From Desulfuromonadales bacterium (GTDB lineage: Bacteria > Desulfobacterota > Desulfuromonadia > Desulfuromonadales > BM103), in contig JAQYVY010000026.1 in NCBI GenBank assembly GCA_030145195.1, forward strand, positions 1 through 51,966: 51,966 nt of DNA, written 5' to 3'. The position numbers and the translations under genes were made by a program. Below are positions 16,614 to 26,871 of the stretch, piece by piece (the first letter of the stretch is position 1; each line of letters opens with the position of its first letter). The notes beneath the pieces are model-generated. The model searched no databases, had not been told where the DNA came from, and saw only the letters and a list, made by a program, of their open reading frames with translations.

Positions 16614-17909
16614 ATGTTATCAAAACAACTATTTATGACTATCGTCCTTTTCTGTTCATGCCTCAGCGTTGCCTGGGCCGAGCAAGCATCGCTTGATCAT
16701 ATGGTCGCGGAGGCTTTGAGTCACAATCCCGAGCTGGCTGCGGCACAAGCGCGCTGGGAACAATTTAAGTACAAAGTTCCCCAGGCCAACAGTCTCGATG
16801 ACCCGATGCTCTCTTTCTCCTTTTCGAACTACCCGACGGATACCTATTCGAGCGACGAAACGCCCATGACGGGCAATGAACTTCGGCTTGCTCAAAAATT
16901 CCCCTATCCCGGAAAACTTGCTGCACGCGAAGATCTGGCGAAGGAAAAGGCGGCCTGGTACAAGGCGGTTTATCTGGATGGTCGTTATCAGCTTGCCCGT
17001 AAAGTCAAGGAAGCCTGGTACCGTCTCTATTTTCAGGATCGTGCCATTGCCGTGGTTGAGCGCAACCTGGCTTTGACTGATCAAGTCATTCGTTTAACGG
17101 AAACCCGCTATGAAGTCGGGGAGGGCTTGCAGCAAGATGTGTTGAAGGCTCAGGTCAGTCGCTCAAAATTGCTCGACAAGTTAATCCAGCTCAAGCAGCA
17201 ACGGGTATCAGCTTTGGCGGACTTGAACACTCAACTCAATCGTGCGACCACAACTCCGGTCTCTCCCCCGGAAGAGCTTGACTGGGTCGAGGTTGATCTC
17301 TCTCTGGAGGGCTTGCAGGAGGCCGCTGAAAGTCAGCGTCCGATCTATAACGCTTATCGTTCCCTGGCAAAGCGTTTCCAGGCTGAACGCCGTGTCGCCG
17401 AGCTGAATTACAGACCTGATTTCACCTTCTGGGCTGGCTATCGTTTCCGCGATGATGATTTGCCCGATCAAGGCACCGATTTTGTCAGCGCCGGGGTGAG
17501 CTTCAACCTGCCGATTTATCAAGCTAAGCGTGATGCTGCAGTCGCCGAGGCGCAAGCCGGGTTACGGACTGCCCAGCGTCAATTTGAAGATTTTCGCAGT
17601 AAAGTACATTTCAAGATCCATGATGCGTTCAGTCGCATGCAACAAAAGCAGGAACAGGCGCAGCTCTACCGTGAAGGCCTTGTTCCGCAGGCTGCTCAAG
17701 CCTTTAATGCTGCCATGAGCGCTTATCAGGTCGGTAAAGTCGAGTTTCTGACGCTGCTGGATGCTCTGATGAAACTTTATAATTACGAAATTGATTATTA
17801 CCGCTATCAATCTGAATATCTGCGTAGCGTGGCAAGTCTGGAAGCAGAAGCGGGGGTTGCCCTGATCGGTGCTGAGCTGCCAGGCGCGGGGCTTGATGAA
17901 CAACGTTAG
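16614..17909 (+). CDS. cusC: TolC/CusC-family outer-membrane efflux channel
   Basis: A 431-residue protein with a cleavable signal peptide (cut near AWA-EQA, about residue 22) and the repeated long amphipathic helices of the OEP/TolC family. Family motifs include ALSHNPELAAAQARWEQ, KFPYPGKLAAREDLAKEKA and TRYEVGEGLQQDVLKAQ with its counterpart AYQVGKVEFLTLLDA in the second repeat. It would form the outer-membrane tunnel of the tripartite pump whose adaptor and transporter genes follow. The ribosome site is a loose purine-rich stretch (GAAAGAAGAAAGAG). There is no lipobox, unlike E. coli CusC. Confidence 0.9.
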   Translation: MLSKQLFMTIVLFCSCLSVAWAEQASLDHMVAEALSHNPELAAAQARWEQFKYKVPQANSLDDPMLSFSFSNYPTDTYSSDETPMTGNELRLAQKFPYPGKLAAREDLAKEKAAWYKAVYLDGRYQLARKVKEAWYRLYFQDRAIAVVERNLALTDQVIRLTETRYEVGEGLQQDVLKAQVSRSKLLDKLIQLKQQRVSALADLNTQLNRATTTPVSPPEELDWVEVDLSLEGLQEAAESQRPIYNAYRSLAKRFQAERRVAELNYRPDFTFWAGYRFRDDDLPDQGTDFVSAGVSFNLPIYQAKRDAAVAEAQAGLRTAQRQFEDFRSKVHFKIHDAFSRMQQKQEQAQLYREGLVPQAAQAFNAAMSAYQVGKVEFLTLLDALMKLYNYEIDYYRYQSEYLRSVASLEAEAGVALIGAELPGAGLDEQR

Positions 17910-17957
17910 TTTTTGGGATCGGATTTACCGTTCCAAACGCATTTGAGGAAACACAAC

Positions 17958-19496
17958 ATGAAGAAGCGCTTGATTTTGATAACAATTGTTGCTGGTGCAC
18001 TCATGATTGGGTTGCTCAGCCTGGATCAGGATGGACATAACCATCCACAGCAGAGCCTCTCCACGATCATCGGCCCTGCCCATGCTGAAGCTGCCGAACA
18101 GAAATACACCTGTGGTATGCATCCGATGATTATTACCGATGAGCCTGGCCTCTGCCCGATCTGCAACATGGATTTAACGCCACTTAAAACGCAAACGGGC
18201 GGTGCTGACGTTAAGACGACGGGTGAACGCAAGATTAAGTACTGGGCGGCCCCAATGGATCCAACATATATTCGTGATGAGCCGGGCAAGTCGCCGATGG
18301 GGATGGATCTCGTGCCGGTCTACGAAGATGAGTCGGCTTCAGGGTCGATTATCTCTATTGATCCGGTGACCTCGCAGAATATGGGCGTCCGGATGGCTCT
18401 GGTCACACGTAAAGACTTGAGTCGCACGGTGAGGACGGTGGGGCTGGTCGGTTACGAAGAGCCGAAGCAGTTTTCCGTCAACAGCAAGATTGACGGCTGG
18501 GTTGAACGCCTCTATGTCAACGAAACCGGACAGTTCGTCAAGAAAGGCTCAGCGCTGCTGGAAATTTACAGCCCAGCCTTGGTGAGCGCCCAGGAAGAAT
18601 TTCTGCTGGCTCGCAACAACAGCCTGTCGCTGGCTAAATCACCTTTTCCCTCAATTGCCGACGGGGCCAAGCGTTTGCTCGACTCTTCCCGCCGCAGGTT
18701 AAAGCTCTGGGACATCAGCAACCGTCAGATTGATCGTCTGGAGAAGAACGGGGAGGTGGCCAAGACGTTGACCCTTTATGCCCCCTATGATGGCGTCGTG
18801 ACCATGAAGATGGTGCGTGAAGGGCAGTTTATCAAGAGCGGTGTTGAGTTGTTGATGCTCTCTGATATCTCCAAAGTATGGGTCTTTGCCGACATTTATG
18901 AGTATGAGATCCCCTTGGTCAAGGTGGGCCAGAAGGCCCTGATTCACCTACCTTATGTCGGCAGTGAACCGATCGAGAGTGTAGTCAGCTATATCTATCC
19001 CTTTATTGAGCCCAAAACGCGCACCGTTAAAGCTCGTTTCGACATCGACAACCCTGACTTCAATTTGAAGCCGGACATGTATGTCAACGTGCGGCTAGAA
19101 ACCGCTCCGGTTGTGAATGCATTGTCGATCCCTAGCGAGGCGGTTCTCTATTCGGGCGAGAAGCAGACCGTTTTCGTTGCCCTTGGTGATGGCAAATTTG
19201 AACCTCGTCTGGTTAAAACCGGCCTGCAAAGTGATGCTGGTGACATTGAAATTGTCCAGGGCCTGCTCGAAGGTGAGCATGTGGTGACCAGCGCCCAGTT
19301 CATGCTTGATTCGGAGAGTAAACTCCGGGAAGCCATTCAGAAAATGCTCAACCCGGAACCACCCCCGGCGGCTGAACATTCTCATGCCGGTCATGATATG
19401 AGCAGGCAGGAAGATGATATGTCGGATCTCTTCGCCGACGAGGATGAGAGCGAACAGGAATCGATCGATGACTTGTTCGAAGATGATGAAAAGTGA
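17958..19496 (+). CDS. cusB: CusB-type periplasmic adaptor with two heavy-metal-binding modules
   Basis: A 512-residue membrane-fusion protein starting MKKRLILITIV, with GAGGAAA upstream of the ATG. After an N-terminal hydrophobic segment come two short heavy-metal-binding modules: YTCGMHPMIITDEPGLCPIC with Met-rich ends, and a second, YWAAPMDPTYIRDEPGKSPM, that has lost its cysteines but keeps methionines. Then follow the hairpin, lipoyl and beta-barrel regions usual for adaptors (YGVV/GQF, VLMLSDISKVWVFADIYE). The C-terminus has His- and Met-containing and acidic stretches. It links the CusA pump to the outer-membrane channel and may hand over Cu(I)/Ag(I). Confidence 0.92.
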   Translation: MKKRLILITIVAGALMIGLLSLDQDGHNHPQQSLSTIIGPAHAEAAEQKYTCGMHPMIITDEPGLCPICNMDLTPLKTQTGGADVKTTGERKIKYWAAPMDPTYIRDEPGKSPMGMDLVPVYEDESASGSIISIDPVTSQNMGVRMALVTRKDLSRTVRTVGLVGYEEPKQFSVNSKIDGWVERLYVNETGQFVKKGSALLEIYSPALVSAQEEFLLARNNSLSLAKSPFPSIADGAKRLLDSSRRRLKLWDISNRQIDRLEKNGEVAKTLTLYAPYDGVVTMKMVREGQFIKSGVELLMLSDISKVWVFADIYEYEIPLVKVGQKALIHLPYVGSEPIESVVSYIYPFIEPKTRTVKARFDIDNPDFNLKPDMYVNVRLETAPVVNALSIPSEAVLYSGEKQTVFVALGDGKFEPRLVKTGLQSDAGDIEIVQGLLEGEHVVTSAQFMLDSESKLREAIQKMLNPEPPPAAEHSHAGHDMSRQEDDMSDLFADEDESEQESIDDLFEDDEK

Positions 19497-19554
19497 AAAG
19501 TGAAAAAGCAGTTATCTGTCAGCGTTTTGCGTTTCACCTTTAATGGAATAAATT

Positions 19555-22500
19555 ATGCTTGAACATGTCATAGACTGGTCCATAAAGAACAAATTCCTTG
19601 TCGTCATGATGACAGTTTTTATTGTCATCGGCGGCACTTATACGATGATCAATACGCCGATTGATGCGATCCCGGATCTATCAGACGTTCAGGTGATTAT
19701 CTTTACCGAGTTTCCAGGTCAAGCTCCTCAAGTCATTGAAGACCAGATTACTTATCCGTTAACGACACAGATGCTGGCGGTTCCCGGGGCGAAGACCGTG
19801 CGCGGGTATTCGTTCTTTGGTCTGTCCTTTGTCTACATTATTTTCGACGATGGGACCGATCTCTACTGGGCCCGGTCGCGGGTCCTTGAATACCTGAACT
19901 ATGCAGCGGGCCGCTTGCCTCCGGGAGTCACTCCAAGCCTTGGCCCCGATGCCACCGGTGTCGGCTGGGTCTATGAGTATGTTCTGGAGAGTGAAAACCA
20001 CGACCTTCAGGAACTTCGGGCGATGCAGGACTGGTTTTTGCGCTACGAACTGACCAGCGTTCAGGGGGTTGCCGAAGTCGCCGCTATCGGTGGTTACGTC
20101 AAGCAGTACCAGGTTGAAGTCGATCCCGACCAGTTGCTGGCCTACCATCTCACTATTCCGCAAATCAGAAAAGCGATTCAGCGCTCCAATAACGACGTTG
20201 GCGGGCGGTTGGTGGAGATGGCCGAGACCGAATTCATGGTCCGCGGCTTGGGCTATCTGCAGTCAATTCAAGACATTGAGAGCGTGGTTGTTGGTACCGA
20301 CAGTCGTGGTACGCCGATTCAGGTGCGCGACCTGGCCCGGGTGACTATCGGTCCGGAATTACGCCGTGGCCTGGCCGATCTGGACGGTGAAGGTGAGGTG
20401 GTTGGCGGAATCGTGATTATGCGGGTCGGTGAGAACGCTTTGGACACGATTGCAGCGGTTAAAGCCAAGCTGGAACAGCTCAAACAGGGCCTTCCCGAGG
20501 GTGTTAAGATCAAAACGGTCTACGATCGATCCGGACTGATCGAGCGGGCGGTTGATACTCTTACCGAGAAGTTGATTGAGGAAAGCATCATTGTGGCGAT
20601 CGTCACCGCCCTGTTCCTGTTTCACTTTTCCAGCGCCTTAGTGGCGATTGTGACGTTGCCGATTGCCATCCTGATTGCCTTTATCATCATGTATTTCCAG
20701 GGCATCAACGCCAATATCATGAGTCTGGGAGGGATTGCGATTGCCATCGGTGCCATGATCGACGCGGCGATTATCATGATTGAGAATGCCCATAAGCATC
20801 TCGAGCGCGACCGTGGTAAGAAACCGCACTGGGAGATTATTGCCACGTCCGCCAAAGAGGTTGGGCCAGCGCTCTTCTATTCGCTGCTGGTTATCACCGT
20901 GTCGTTCTTCCCGGTCTTCACTCTTGGCGAACAGTCGGGCCGGATGTTCAAACCGCTGGCTTACACCAAGACCTATGCCATGGCGGGCGCGGCCCTGCTT
21001 TCGGTCACCCTGGTGCCGGTGCTGATGGGTTGGTTCATCCGCGGCAAGATTCCTGATGAAAATAAAAATCCGATCAACCGGATCATGATCCGGCTTTATC
21101 ATCCGGTGGTCGACTTTGTCCTCAAGTGGCGCTGGTCGGTTTTGATCGTTGCGCTACTGATTACCTTGACCAGTATTATTCCGCTGAAGAAGATGGGCAG
21201 CGAATTTATGCCGCCGCTCTACGAAGGCGATCTGCTCTATATGCCGACGACGCTGCCGGGGATTTCGATCACCAAGGCGAAGGAGTTGTTGCAACAGACC
21301 GACCGCATTATTCGTCAGTTCCCAGAAGTGGAACGGGTCTTTGGCAAGGTTGGTCGCGCTGAAACCGCCACCGATCCGGCGCCTTTGTCCATGCTGGAAA
21401 CCACCATTACGCTTAAACCTGAAGACGAGTGGCGCAAGGTTCCGAGAGAACGGTTCTATAGCGCTTGGTCCGAGACTTGGGAAGTGTTGAAAAAGCCGTT
21501 GCGTTGGGTCTGGCCGGAAGAGACGACGATCACCGTCAAGGAATTAAAGACCGAACTGAATAATGCGATTCAGTTCCCCGGATTGACCAATGCCTGGACC
21601 ATGCCGATCAAAACCCGAATCGATATGTTGGCGACCGGAATAAAGACCCCGGTTGGCATCAAGATCATGGGCGATGACCTGGAGATATTGTCGGCACTCG
21701 GTGAAGAGATCGAGGCGATCGTCAGGGAAATCCCTGGAACGCTGAGTGCGTTTTCCGAGCGGGTCGTCGGTGGTAATTATCTGGATTTTGACATCGACCG
21801 TGAAGCCGTGGCGCGTTACGGCCTGACCGTTGGCGATGTTCAGGACATCGTTAAGAGTGCCATCGGCGGCATGAACGTCACGCAGACGGTTGAGGGCCTG
21901 GAGCGCTATTCGGTCAATATCCGCTATCAGCGCGACTATCGCAACGATCTGCAGGCGCTGGAACGCGTGCTGGTGCCAATCGCCGGCGGCAAACATATCC
22001 CGATCTCCCAGGTCGCGAAAATCAGTATCAAGAAAGGACCTCCTGGGATCAAGAGTGAGAACGCCCGGCGCACCGCGTGGATTTATGTCGATCTCAAGGA
22101 TATTGATGTCGGCACCTATGTTGCCAACGCTCAGAAAGTCATTGCTGAAAAAATCACGCTGCCAGTAGGCTACAACATAATCTGGAGTGGACAGTACGAA
22201 TACATGCAGGCGGCGGAGGCAAAATTGCGGGTGGTTATTCCGCTGACCTTGTTGATCATACTCGTGATCATTTACATGAATACCAAGAGCCTGATCAAAA
22301 CCGGGATCATTTTGCTGGCGTTGCCGCTCTCTTTGGTTGGCTGCTTCTGGTTCCTTTATTTGCTTGGCTACAACACCTCTGTCGCAGTCTGGGTCGGGGT
22401 CATCGCCCTGGCCGGAATTTCGGCCGAAACCGGAGTGGTCATGTTGCTCTATCTCGACCTGGCCTATGAGCTCTGGGTGAAAAACGGGAGGATGAACAAC

Positions 22501-22779
22501 TTCGGCGATTTGACCCAGGCGATCCACCATGGAGCCGTCAAACGTATTCGACCTAAGGTTATGACTATTTGCGTCATTATTGCCGGTCTGGTGCCGATCA
22601 TGTGGAGCCACGGTGCCGGGGCCGATGTTATGAAACGCATTGCCGCGCCGATGGTGGGCGGGGTCGTCACCTCCGGCTTGATGGAGTTGCTGGTTTTCCC
22701 GGTTATCTATTTCATGTGGCGAGGTCATAAGTTGAAAAAGACCATGGAGCCGACGTCCGCGGACGAACTTCACGAATAG
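19555..22779 (+). CDS. cusA: CusA-type heavy-metal RND transporter
   Basis: A 1074-residue inner-membrane proton-driven pump of the HME-RND family with about twelve membrane helices and two large periplasmic loops. The three methionines that bind Cu(I)/Ag(I) in E. coli CusA (573, 623, 672) appear conserved as Met563 in LLYMPTTLPG, Met613 in PLSMLETT and Met691 in RIDMLATG. This alignment is from memory but the surrounding motifs match closely. It therefore reads as a Cu/Ag rather than Zn/Co/Cd exporter. It follows the adaptor by 58 bases and shares the operon with the channel and the Met/His-rich protein. Confidence 0.94.
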   Translation: MLEHVIDWSIKNKFLVVMMTVFIVIGGTYTMINTPIDAIPDLSDVQVIIFTEFPGQAPQVIEDQITYPLTTQMLAVPGAKTVRGYSFFGLSFVYIIFDDGTDLYWARSRVLEYLNYAAGRLPPGVTPSLGPDATGVGWVYEYVLESENHDLQELRAMQDWFLRYELTSVQGVAEVAAIGGYVKQYQVEVDPDQLLAYHLTIPQIRKAIQRSNNDVGGRLVEMAETEFMVRGLGYLQSIQDIESVVVGTDSRGTPIQVRDLARVTIGPELRRGLADLDGEGEVVGGIVIMRVGENALDTIAAVKAKLEQLKQGLPEGVKIKTVYDRSGLIERAVDTLTEKLIEESIIVAIVTALFLFHFSSALVAIVTLPIAILIAFIIMYFQGINANIMSLGGIAIAIGAMIDAAIIMIENAHKHLERDRGKKPHWEIIATSAKEVGPALFYSLLVITVSFFPVFTLGEQSGRMFKPLAYTKTYAMAGAALLSVTLVPVLMGWFIRGKIPDENKNPINRIMIRLYHPVVDFVLKWRWSVLIVALLITLTSIIPLKKMGSEFMPPLYEGDLLYMPTTLPGISITKAKELLQQTDRIIRQFPEVERVFGKVGRAETATDPAPLSMLETTITLKPEDEWRKVPRERFYSAWSETWEVLKKPLRWVWPEETTITVKELKTELNNAIQFPGLTNAWTMPIKTRIDMLATGIKTPVGIKIMGDDLEILSALGEEIEAIVREIPGTLSAFSERVVGGNYLDFDIDREAVARYGLTVGDVQDIVKSAIGGMNVTQTVEGLERYSVNIRYQRDYRNDLQALERVLVPIAGGKHIPISQVAKISIKKGPPGIKSENARRTAWIYVDLKDIDVGTYVANAQKVIAEKITLPVGYNIIWSGQYEYMQAAEAKLRVVIPLTLLIILVIIYMNTKSLIKTGIILLALPLSLVGCFWFLYLLGYNTSVAVWVGVIALAGISAETGVVMLLYLDLAYELWVKNGRMNNFGDLTQAIHHGAVKRIRPKVMTICVIIAGLVPIMWSHGAGADVMKRIAAPMVGGVVTSGLMELLVFPVIYFMWRGHKLKKTMEPTSADELHE

Positions 22780-22843
22780 GTATTGAATCAATATTCTGAA
22801 TCAGCTGCATGCTGATCAACCACAACCAAAAGGAGTAACAATT

Positions 22844-23545
22844 ATGAAACGTTTTATGATCGCACTGATGGCATTGGTATTCGCTATGGGCATGCCCATG
22901 ATCGCTGTCGCTATGAGTCACGGAGACCATGCAGACCCTGCTGATAACGGCAAGGCGATGGCTGAAGAGATGAAACAACAAGGAGACATGCAGCCTGCTG
23001 ATCATGACATGCACACAGGTCACGGTCTGGAGATGGCCGAGGAGATGAAGCAGCATGGTGACATGGAACATGCCGATGAGGGGATGCATGAAGGTCACGA
23101 TATGGGCAAAGATCACGATATGAAAATGGACCATGCTAAGGAAATGTCACATGACATGCATGACGGCCATGACGGCCATGATATGGCGGGAGATGCAGGT
23201 GGTTTCGCTGAAATTGGCCAAGATACGCAAGCAGGTGTGGTTGCTACGGTCAAGGTCAAGACTTATGACGCAGAGACTCTGGCCACCATGGCAAAGATGG
23301 GCATGAATGCGACTCATCACGTGATGGTCTTCTTTGCTGACGAAAAGAGTGGTGAAGACGTTGTCGACGGCAAGGTCGCGCTCAAGGTGAAGGGGCCGGA
23401 TGCTAAGTCAGTCATGTTGATGCAGATGGGCACAGGCTTCGGTGGTGACGTCTCACTGGAAGAGGGCATGTATACATTTGAAATAGGAACCAAGCTGGCC
23501 GATGGTGAGAAACGTAAGTTCGAAGTCGGTTTTCACAACATGTAA
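22844..23545 (+). CDS. Secreted Met/His/Asp-rich protein, probable copper buffer
   Basis: A 233-residue protein with a signal peptide (about residues 1-24) and AAAAGGAGT before the ATG. Residues about 25-125 are a low-complexity region packed with Met, His and Asp (repeats such as HDGHDGHDM), containing a visible internal duplication of MAEEMKQxGDM. A small globular domain follows (about 125-233, GGFAEIGQDTQAG to EVGFHNM) whose family I do not recognise. Such Met/His stretches bind Cu(I)/Ag(I), and the place at the end of a Cus operon fits periplasmic sequestration. The C-terminal domain may be a beta-sandwich. The exact role is inference. Confidence 0.8.
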   Translation: MKRFMIALMALVFAMGMPMIAVAMSHGDHADPADNGKAMAEEMKQQGDMQPADHDMHTGHGLEMAEEMKQHGDMEHADEGMHEGHDMGKDHDMKMDHAKEMSHDMHDGHDGHDMAGDAGGFAEIGQDTQAGVVATVKVKTYDAETLATMAKMGMNATHHVMVFFADEKSGEDVVDGKVALKVKGPDAKSVMLMQMGTGFGGDVSLEEGMYTFEIGTKLADGEKRKFEVGFHNM

Positions 23546-23584
23546 CTCGCAGCCACGGTCAAACGTGGAAACAGTTTGATCATT

Positions 23585-23612
23585 AAGGGCCGCGATTGTC
23601 GCGGCCCTTTTT
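23585..23612 (+). terminator. Rho-independent terminator of the Cus-type operon
   Basis: The arms AAGGGCCGCGA (23585-23595) and TCGCGGCCCTT (23599-23609) pair perfectly over 11 bp around a three-base loop and run into five T. It lies 40 bases past the stop of the Met/His-rich gene. Confidence 0.9.
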
Positions 23613-23804
23613 GGGTTCGAAGATGGATTTGCGGGCGTGGTGGAATGCGCTAAAGCAGTAAATCAGGAGTGTACCCTTGGGCTGTCACATACAAGTTTGT
23701 AGGGAAAGAACTGGTCAAATCCGGATTATCCCCCGTTTTCGAAAGTATCGTTTCGTCTGATTTTTATGCTTCAGCTCGTTTGTGCAAGGTTTGCCCTTAA
23801 GTTC

Positions 23805-24440
23805 TCATGAACGAAAAGTCTCTGACCAGACAGTCAACCCCTGCATGATCATTTCAATCGAATAGGTTCCAACCACCAGCGCGGTCACCCGGCCCATCAC
23901 CTCGACATAGCGTTCAATGAGTTTCTCGTTGCGTGGCCGGACGAAATCGTGAATTCTTTTAAGGAAGAGCATGGTGGTGACGGTAATGGCTATGGTCAAT
24001 GTAATGCACGCAAAGGAAAGCCCGGGGGAAAGCTGGGTTCCCGCGAGGATACTGGCGCTGACGGTGCCGGGGCCGATCATAATCGGTAGGGCTATGGAGC
24101 CAGCAATGTGTTCCGGGGCCCCTCTCATCTTTTGCAGGGCTTTCGGCCCCGAGAAGACAAACTGAATGCCGATCAGAAGAAAAATAATCCCGCCGAAGAT
24201 CTGAAACGAGGCAAAACGAGCCTGCAGGATATCGGTGAACATCTGTTCGCCGACCCAAGCGAACACGACAAAGACCGCTCCGCTGATGATGCCAGCCCGG
24301 ATCATGATTTTGCTGAAGGTCGCAAAATCCATATCCTGAACCAGATCAATCAGATAGATAATCAGCAGAAACGGGTTGAGCAGCATCAGCAACAGGGTGG
24401 CTGAGCTGATGAATTGGTGGGTTGTCTCCGGCATTATCAT
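23805..24440 (-). CDS. MarC family integral membrane protein
   Basis: A 211-residue protein with six hydrophobic helices. Family signatures are LLLMLLNPFLLIIYL near the N-terminus, FGGIIFLLIGIQFVFSG and IALPIMIGPGTVSASI. MarC (UPF0056) proteins are of uncertain function, and older links to multiple antibiotic resistance were not upheld. It starts at an ATGA overlap with the ablB stop, so it is probably translated from the abl transcript. A transport role connected to osmolytes is possible but not shown. Confidence 0.88.
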   Translation of the reverse strand: MIMPETTHQFISSATLLLMLLNPFLLIIYLIDLVQDMDFATFSKIMIRAGIISGAVFVVFAWVGEQMFTDILQARFASFQIFGGIIFLLIGIQFVFSGPKALQKMRGAPEHIAGSIALPIMIGPGTVSASILAGTQLSPGLSFACITLTIAITVTTMLFLKRIHDFVRPRNEKLIERYVEVMGRVTALVVGTYSIEMIMQGLTVWSETFRS

Positions 24441-25273
24441 GGCAAGGTCTTGTGCCAGACATTCATACTTTCAAGCTCTCCCGAAATCTGGGTGTTATGG
24501 GTCAGGGTGCCGCTGAAGGTGTAGCCCTGCTTGGCAAAGGTAATGTTCATCCCGTACGAATAGGCCCGGGCGATGGTGTAAGCTGTCTGGATGCCGCGCT
24601 TGGTTGAGGCTTCTTCGAGTTGGGCGAGCAGGTAGCTGGCCAGCCCTTTAGAACGGTACTCCGGCAGGGTGGCAAAATCGGTCATTTCGGCGTTCTGGCC
24701 ATGGAGGTCTGTTTCTGCTGAGGCCAGGGCAACGAGGGTGTTCTGGTTCCAGAGACCGTAATAAAAGACATGGCTTTCCATGGTTTCTATCAGGTACCCC
24801 GGATTGTGGATGGGGAACGGGTAGCTGGCAAAGACCTTCCGGTAAAGCTCGGCCATCTGCTCGGCGTCCTGCGGTTCGGTGGGCCGACAGACCAGGGGCT
24901 CTTCCAGCATCGGTATCTCCCCCAGCGACAGTTTTTCGATAGCCGCCTCAAGGGCTTTTTCCACCAGTTCCGGGTTTTTTTCGATCTTTCGCTCGGGGCA
25001 AAGATACTTCCCCATGAAGAACACGCCCTCTTCGCCGCCGTAAAAGCCCGGAATGTCGGCTTCGGCCTGATACTGATTGCTGGCAAACAGCGCTTCGGCC
25101 TGAGCTGGTACCTTGGCAAAAATTTTCGTGTATCCCTCGGTGACGGCGAGGCTATCGAGGTGCGTCAATACTTCGGGAAGGTCATCAAGAGAGAGGCTCA
25201 TCAGGTAAGCCCGATTGCTGTGCTTGCCGTGTTGAATCAATGAACTTCCAAATGTCTCTATGCGATCATTCAT
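24437..25273 (-). CDS. ablB: Beta-lysine N6-acetyltransferase
   Basis: A 278-residue GNAT-fold acetyltransferase. With lysine 2,3-aminomutase it makes N-epsilon-acetyl-beta-lysine, a compatible solute of methanogens and some anaerobic bacteria, by acetylating beta-lysine from acetyl-CoA. The N-terminal half ([32 protein letters not shown]) is specific to AblB, and the C-terminal GNAT part has [16 protein letters not shown] as its acetyl-CoA-binding loop and [14 protein letters not shown] near the end. It overlaps ablA by eight bases and marC by four, a tightly coupled operon. Confidence 0.93.
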   Translation of the reverse strand: MNDRIETFGSSLIQHGKHSNRAYLMSLSLDDLPEVLTHLDSLAVTEGYTKIFAKVPAQAEALFASNQYQAEADIPGFYGGEEGVFFMGKYLCPERKIEKNPELVEKALEAAIEKLSLGEIPMLEEPLVCRPTEPQDAEQMAELYRKVFASYPFPIHNPGYLIETMESHVFYYGLWNQNTLVALASAETDLHGQNAEMTDFATLPEYRSKGLASYLLAQLEEASTKRGIQTAYTIARAYSYGMNITFAKQGYTFSGTLTHNTQISGELESMNVWHKTLP

Positions 25274-26585
25274 CGTTGCGTCGCTCCATTCTGTCGTTGT
25301 TTTCAGGGGTCAGGGAGATGGTCTCATTGCTGTCCGATAGCAGCATTTCGATGCCGGTGGCGAGACATTCCTCGGCATCTTCAAGATTGAGCTGTAGCTG
25401 GCAATCGTCGCAGTTGCGGTCGCAGAAGTTCGACTGGTAATTTTCCGGCTCCTGATAGGTGGTAATAACCCCTTCGTAGTTACGCAGGACCACCTTGTTG
25501 GTTGAAAGGGAGATCAGGTAGTTGGGCGTCAGCGGGATCTTGCCGCCACCACCAGGGGCGTCGATGACGTAGGTCGGAACGGAAAAGCCGCTGGTGTGGC
25601 CGATCAGGCTTTCCATGATCTCGATTCCCTTGCCGACCGGGGTGCGAAAGTGGGTCAGCCCTTCGGAAAGGTCACACTGATACAGGTAATAGGGACGCAC
25701 TCGGTTTTCCACCAGCTTGTGAATCAGGGATTTAATGATTCGTGGGCAGTCGTTAATACCGGCCAACAGCACCGTCTGGTTGCCCAGAGGGATGCCCGCG
25801 TCGGCGAGCATACGCAGCGCGGCCTTGGACGAGGAGGTCATCTCCCGGGGGTGGTTGAAGTGGGTATTGATCCACAGCGGATGGTGTTTCTTCAGCATCG
25901 TGACCAGTTCATCGGTGATCCTGTAAGGAAGCACCACCGGCATGCGGGTGCCGATGCGGATCACCTGCACATGCGGAATTTTGCGCAACTCTGTGAGAAT
26001 CCAGTCAAGGTAATCATCGCTAAGCATTAAGGGATCACCCCCCGAAAGAAGGACGTCGCGCACCTCCGGGGTCTGGCGGATGTACTCTAATCCCTCTCGG
26101 ATCGCCTCTTTGCCGGGGATGGAGTCAACGTCACCGACCTTGCGTTTGCGGGTGCAGTGGCGGCAGTACATCGAGCAGACGTTGCTAACCTGGAACAGCA
26201 CTCGATCGGGGTAGCGATGGGTGATCACTCCCGCTACCGGGCTGTCTTTGTCCTCGGCCAACGGGTCGACCATGTCGCGCCGGTCAATGACCAGTTCCTC
26301 CGGGGAAGGAAAGGCCTGCCGAAAGACCGGGCCGTTGCGCCAGTCTTCGATGTCGATCAGAGACAGATAGTACGGGGTAATTGAGAGGGGAAAGGTCTCC
26401 AGGGTCTGCTCGAGCTTTTCCCGTTCATCCGGCGTAAACTTGATTCCCAGTAGCAACTCGACGGTATCAATGTTCTGGATGGAATTTTTGAGTTGCCACT
26501 TCCAGTCTTTCCATTTCGACAGAGGAACGTCTTCGGGGCAAATCTTGTCGGCGAGTTCCTGTTGATTGGTGTTGTAGATTGTCAT
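25266..26585 (-). CDS. ablA: Lysine 2,3-aminomutase
   Basis: A 439-residue radical SAM enzyme that converts L-lysine to beta-lysine using S-adenosylmethionine, a [4Fe-4S] cluster and PLP. The cluster motif [16 protein letters not shown] (CxxxCxxC) lies near residues 135-150. Downstream come [10 protein letters not shown] and the PLP-lysine region around [15 protein letters not shown], and a C-terminal [12 protein letters not shown] cysteine group. The length suits the AblA/KamA family. GAGG precedes the ATG by about 11 bases. It is the first gene of the ablA-ablB-marC run, and the neighbouring marR-type gene is transcribed the same way. Confidence 0.95.
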   Translation of the reverse strand: MTIYNTNQQELADKICPEDVPLSKWKDWKWQLKNSIQNIDTVELLLGIKFTPDEREKLEQTLETFPLSITPYYLSLIDIEDWRNGPVFRQAFPSPEELVIDRRDMVDPLAEDKDSPVAGVITHRYPDRVLFQVSNVCSMYCRHCTRKRKVGDVDSIPGKEAIREGLEYIRQTPEVRDVLLSGGDPLMLSDDYLDWILTELRKIPHVQVIRIGTRMPVVLPYRITDELVTMLKKHHPLWINTHFNHPREMTSSSKAALRMLADAGIPLGNQTVLLAGINDCPRIIKSLIHKLVENRVRPYYLYQCDLSEGLTHFRTPVGKGIEIMESLIGHTSGFSVPTYVIDAPGGGGKIPLTPNYLISLSTNKVVLRNYEGVITTYQEPENYQSNFCDRNCDDCQLQLNLEDAEECLATGIEMLLSDSNETISLTPENNDRMERRNDE

Positions 26586-26871
26586 AATTTAAAAAACCTC
26601 GTTGTTTTTTTTGAATTTGAAGCATAGTGGCTAAACGTCAGCCTTTATAAATAGTTGTTGGTGTTCATGTTTAACCTGCACTCTAACGGTCGTCGTTTCC
26701 CCGTTACTGTCCCCCTGTTTCTCGCGTGGCGATTTTGTCCTTGATTCTCTGCAGTTTGGACAATGCTTAGCAAGTGTCGCCGGTATTGAACGGGCTTTGT
26801 CAGGAGACTCCTTTTGTACCGGGGGTTGGAGCGGTCGCAGTCATGTAAACGCAGGCCTGAGGCGAAGGACT

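Noticed and set aside
21544-22791. Long minus-strand open frame opposite cusA
   Set aside because: Shadow of the high-GC third positions of cusA; rich in His, Asp and Gln with no family pattern.
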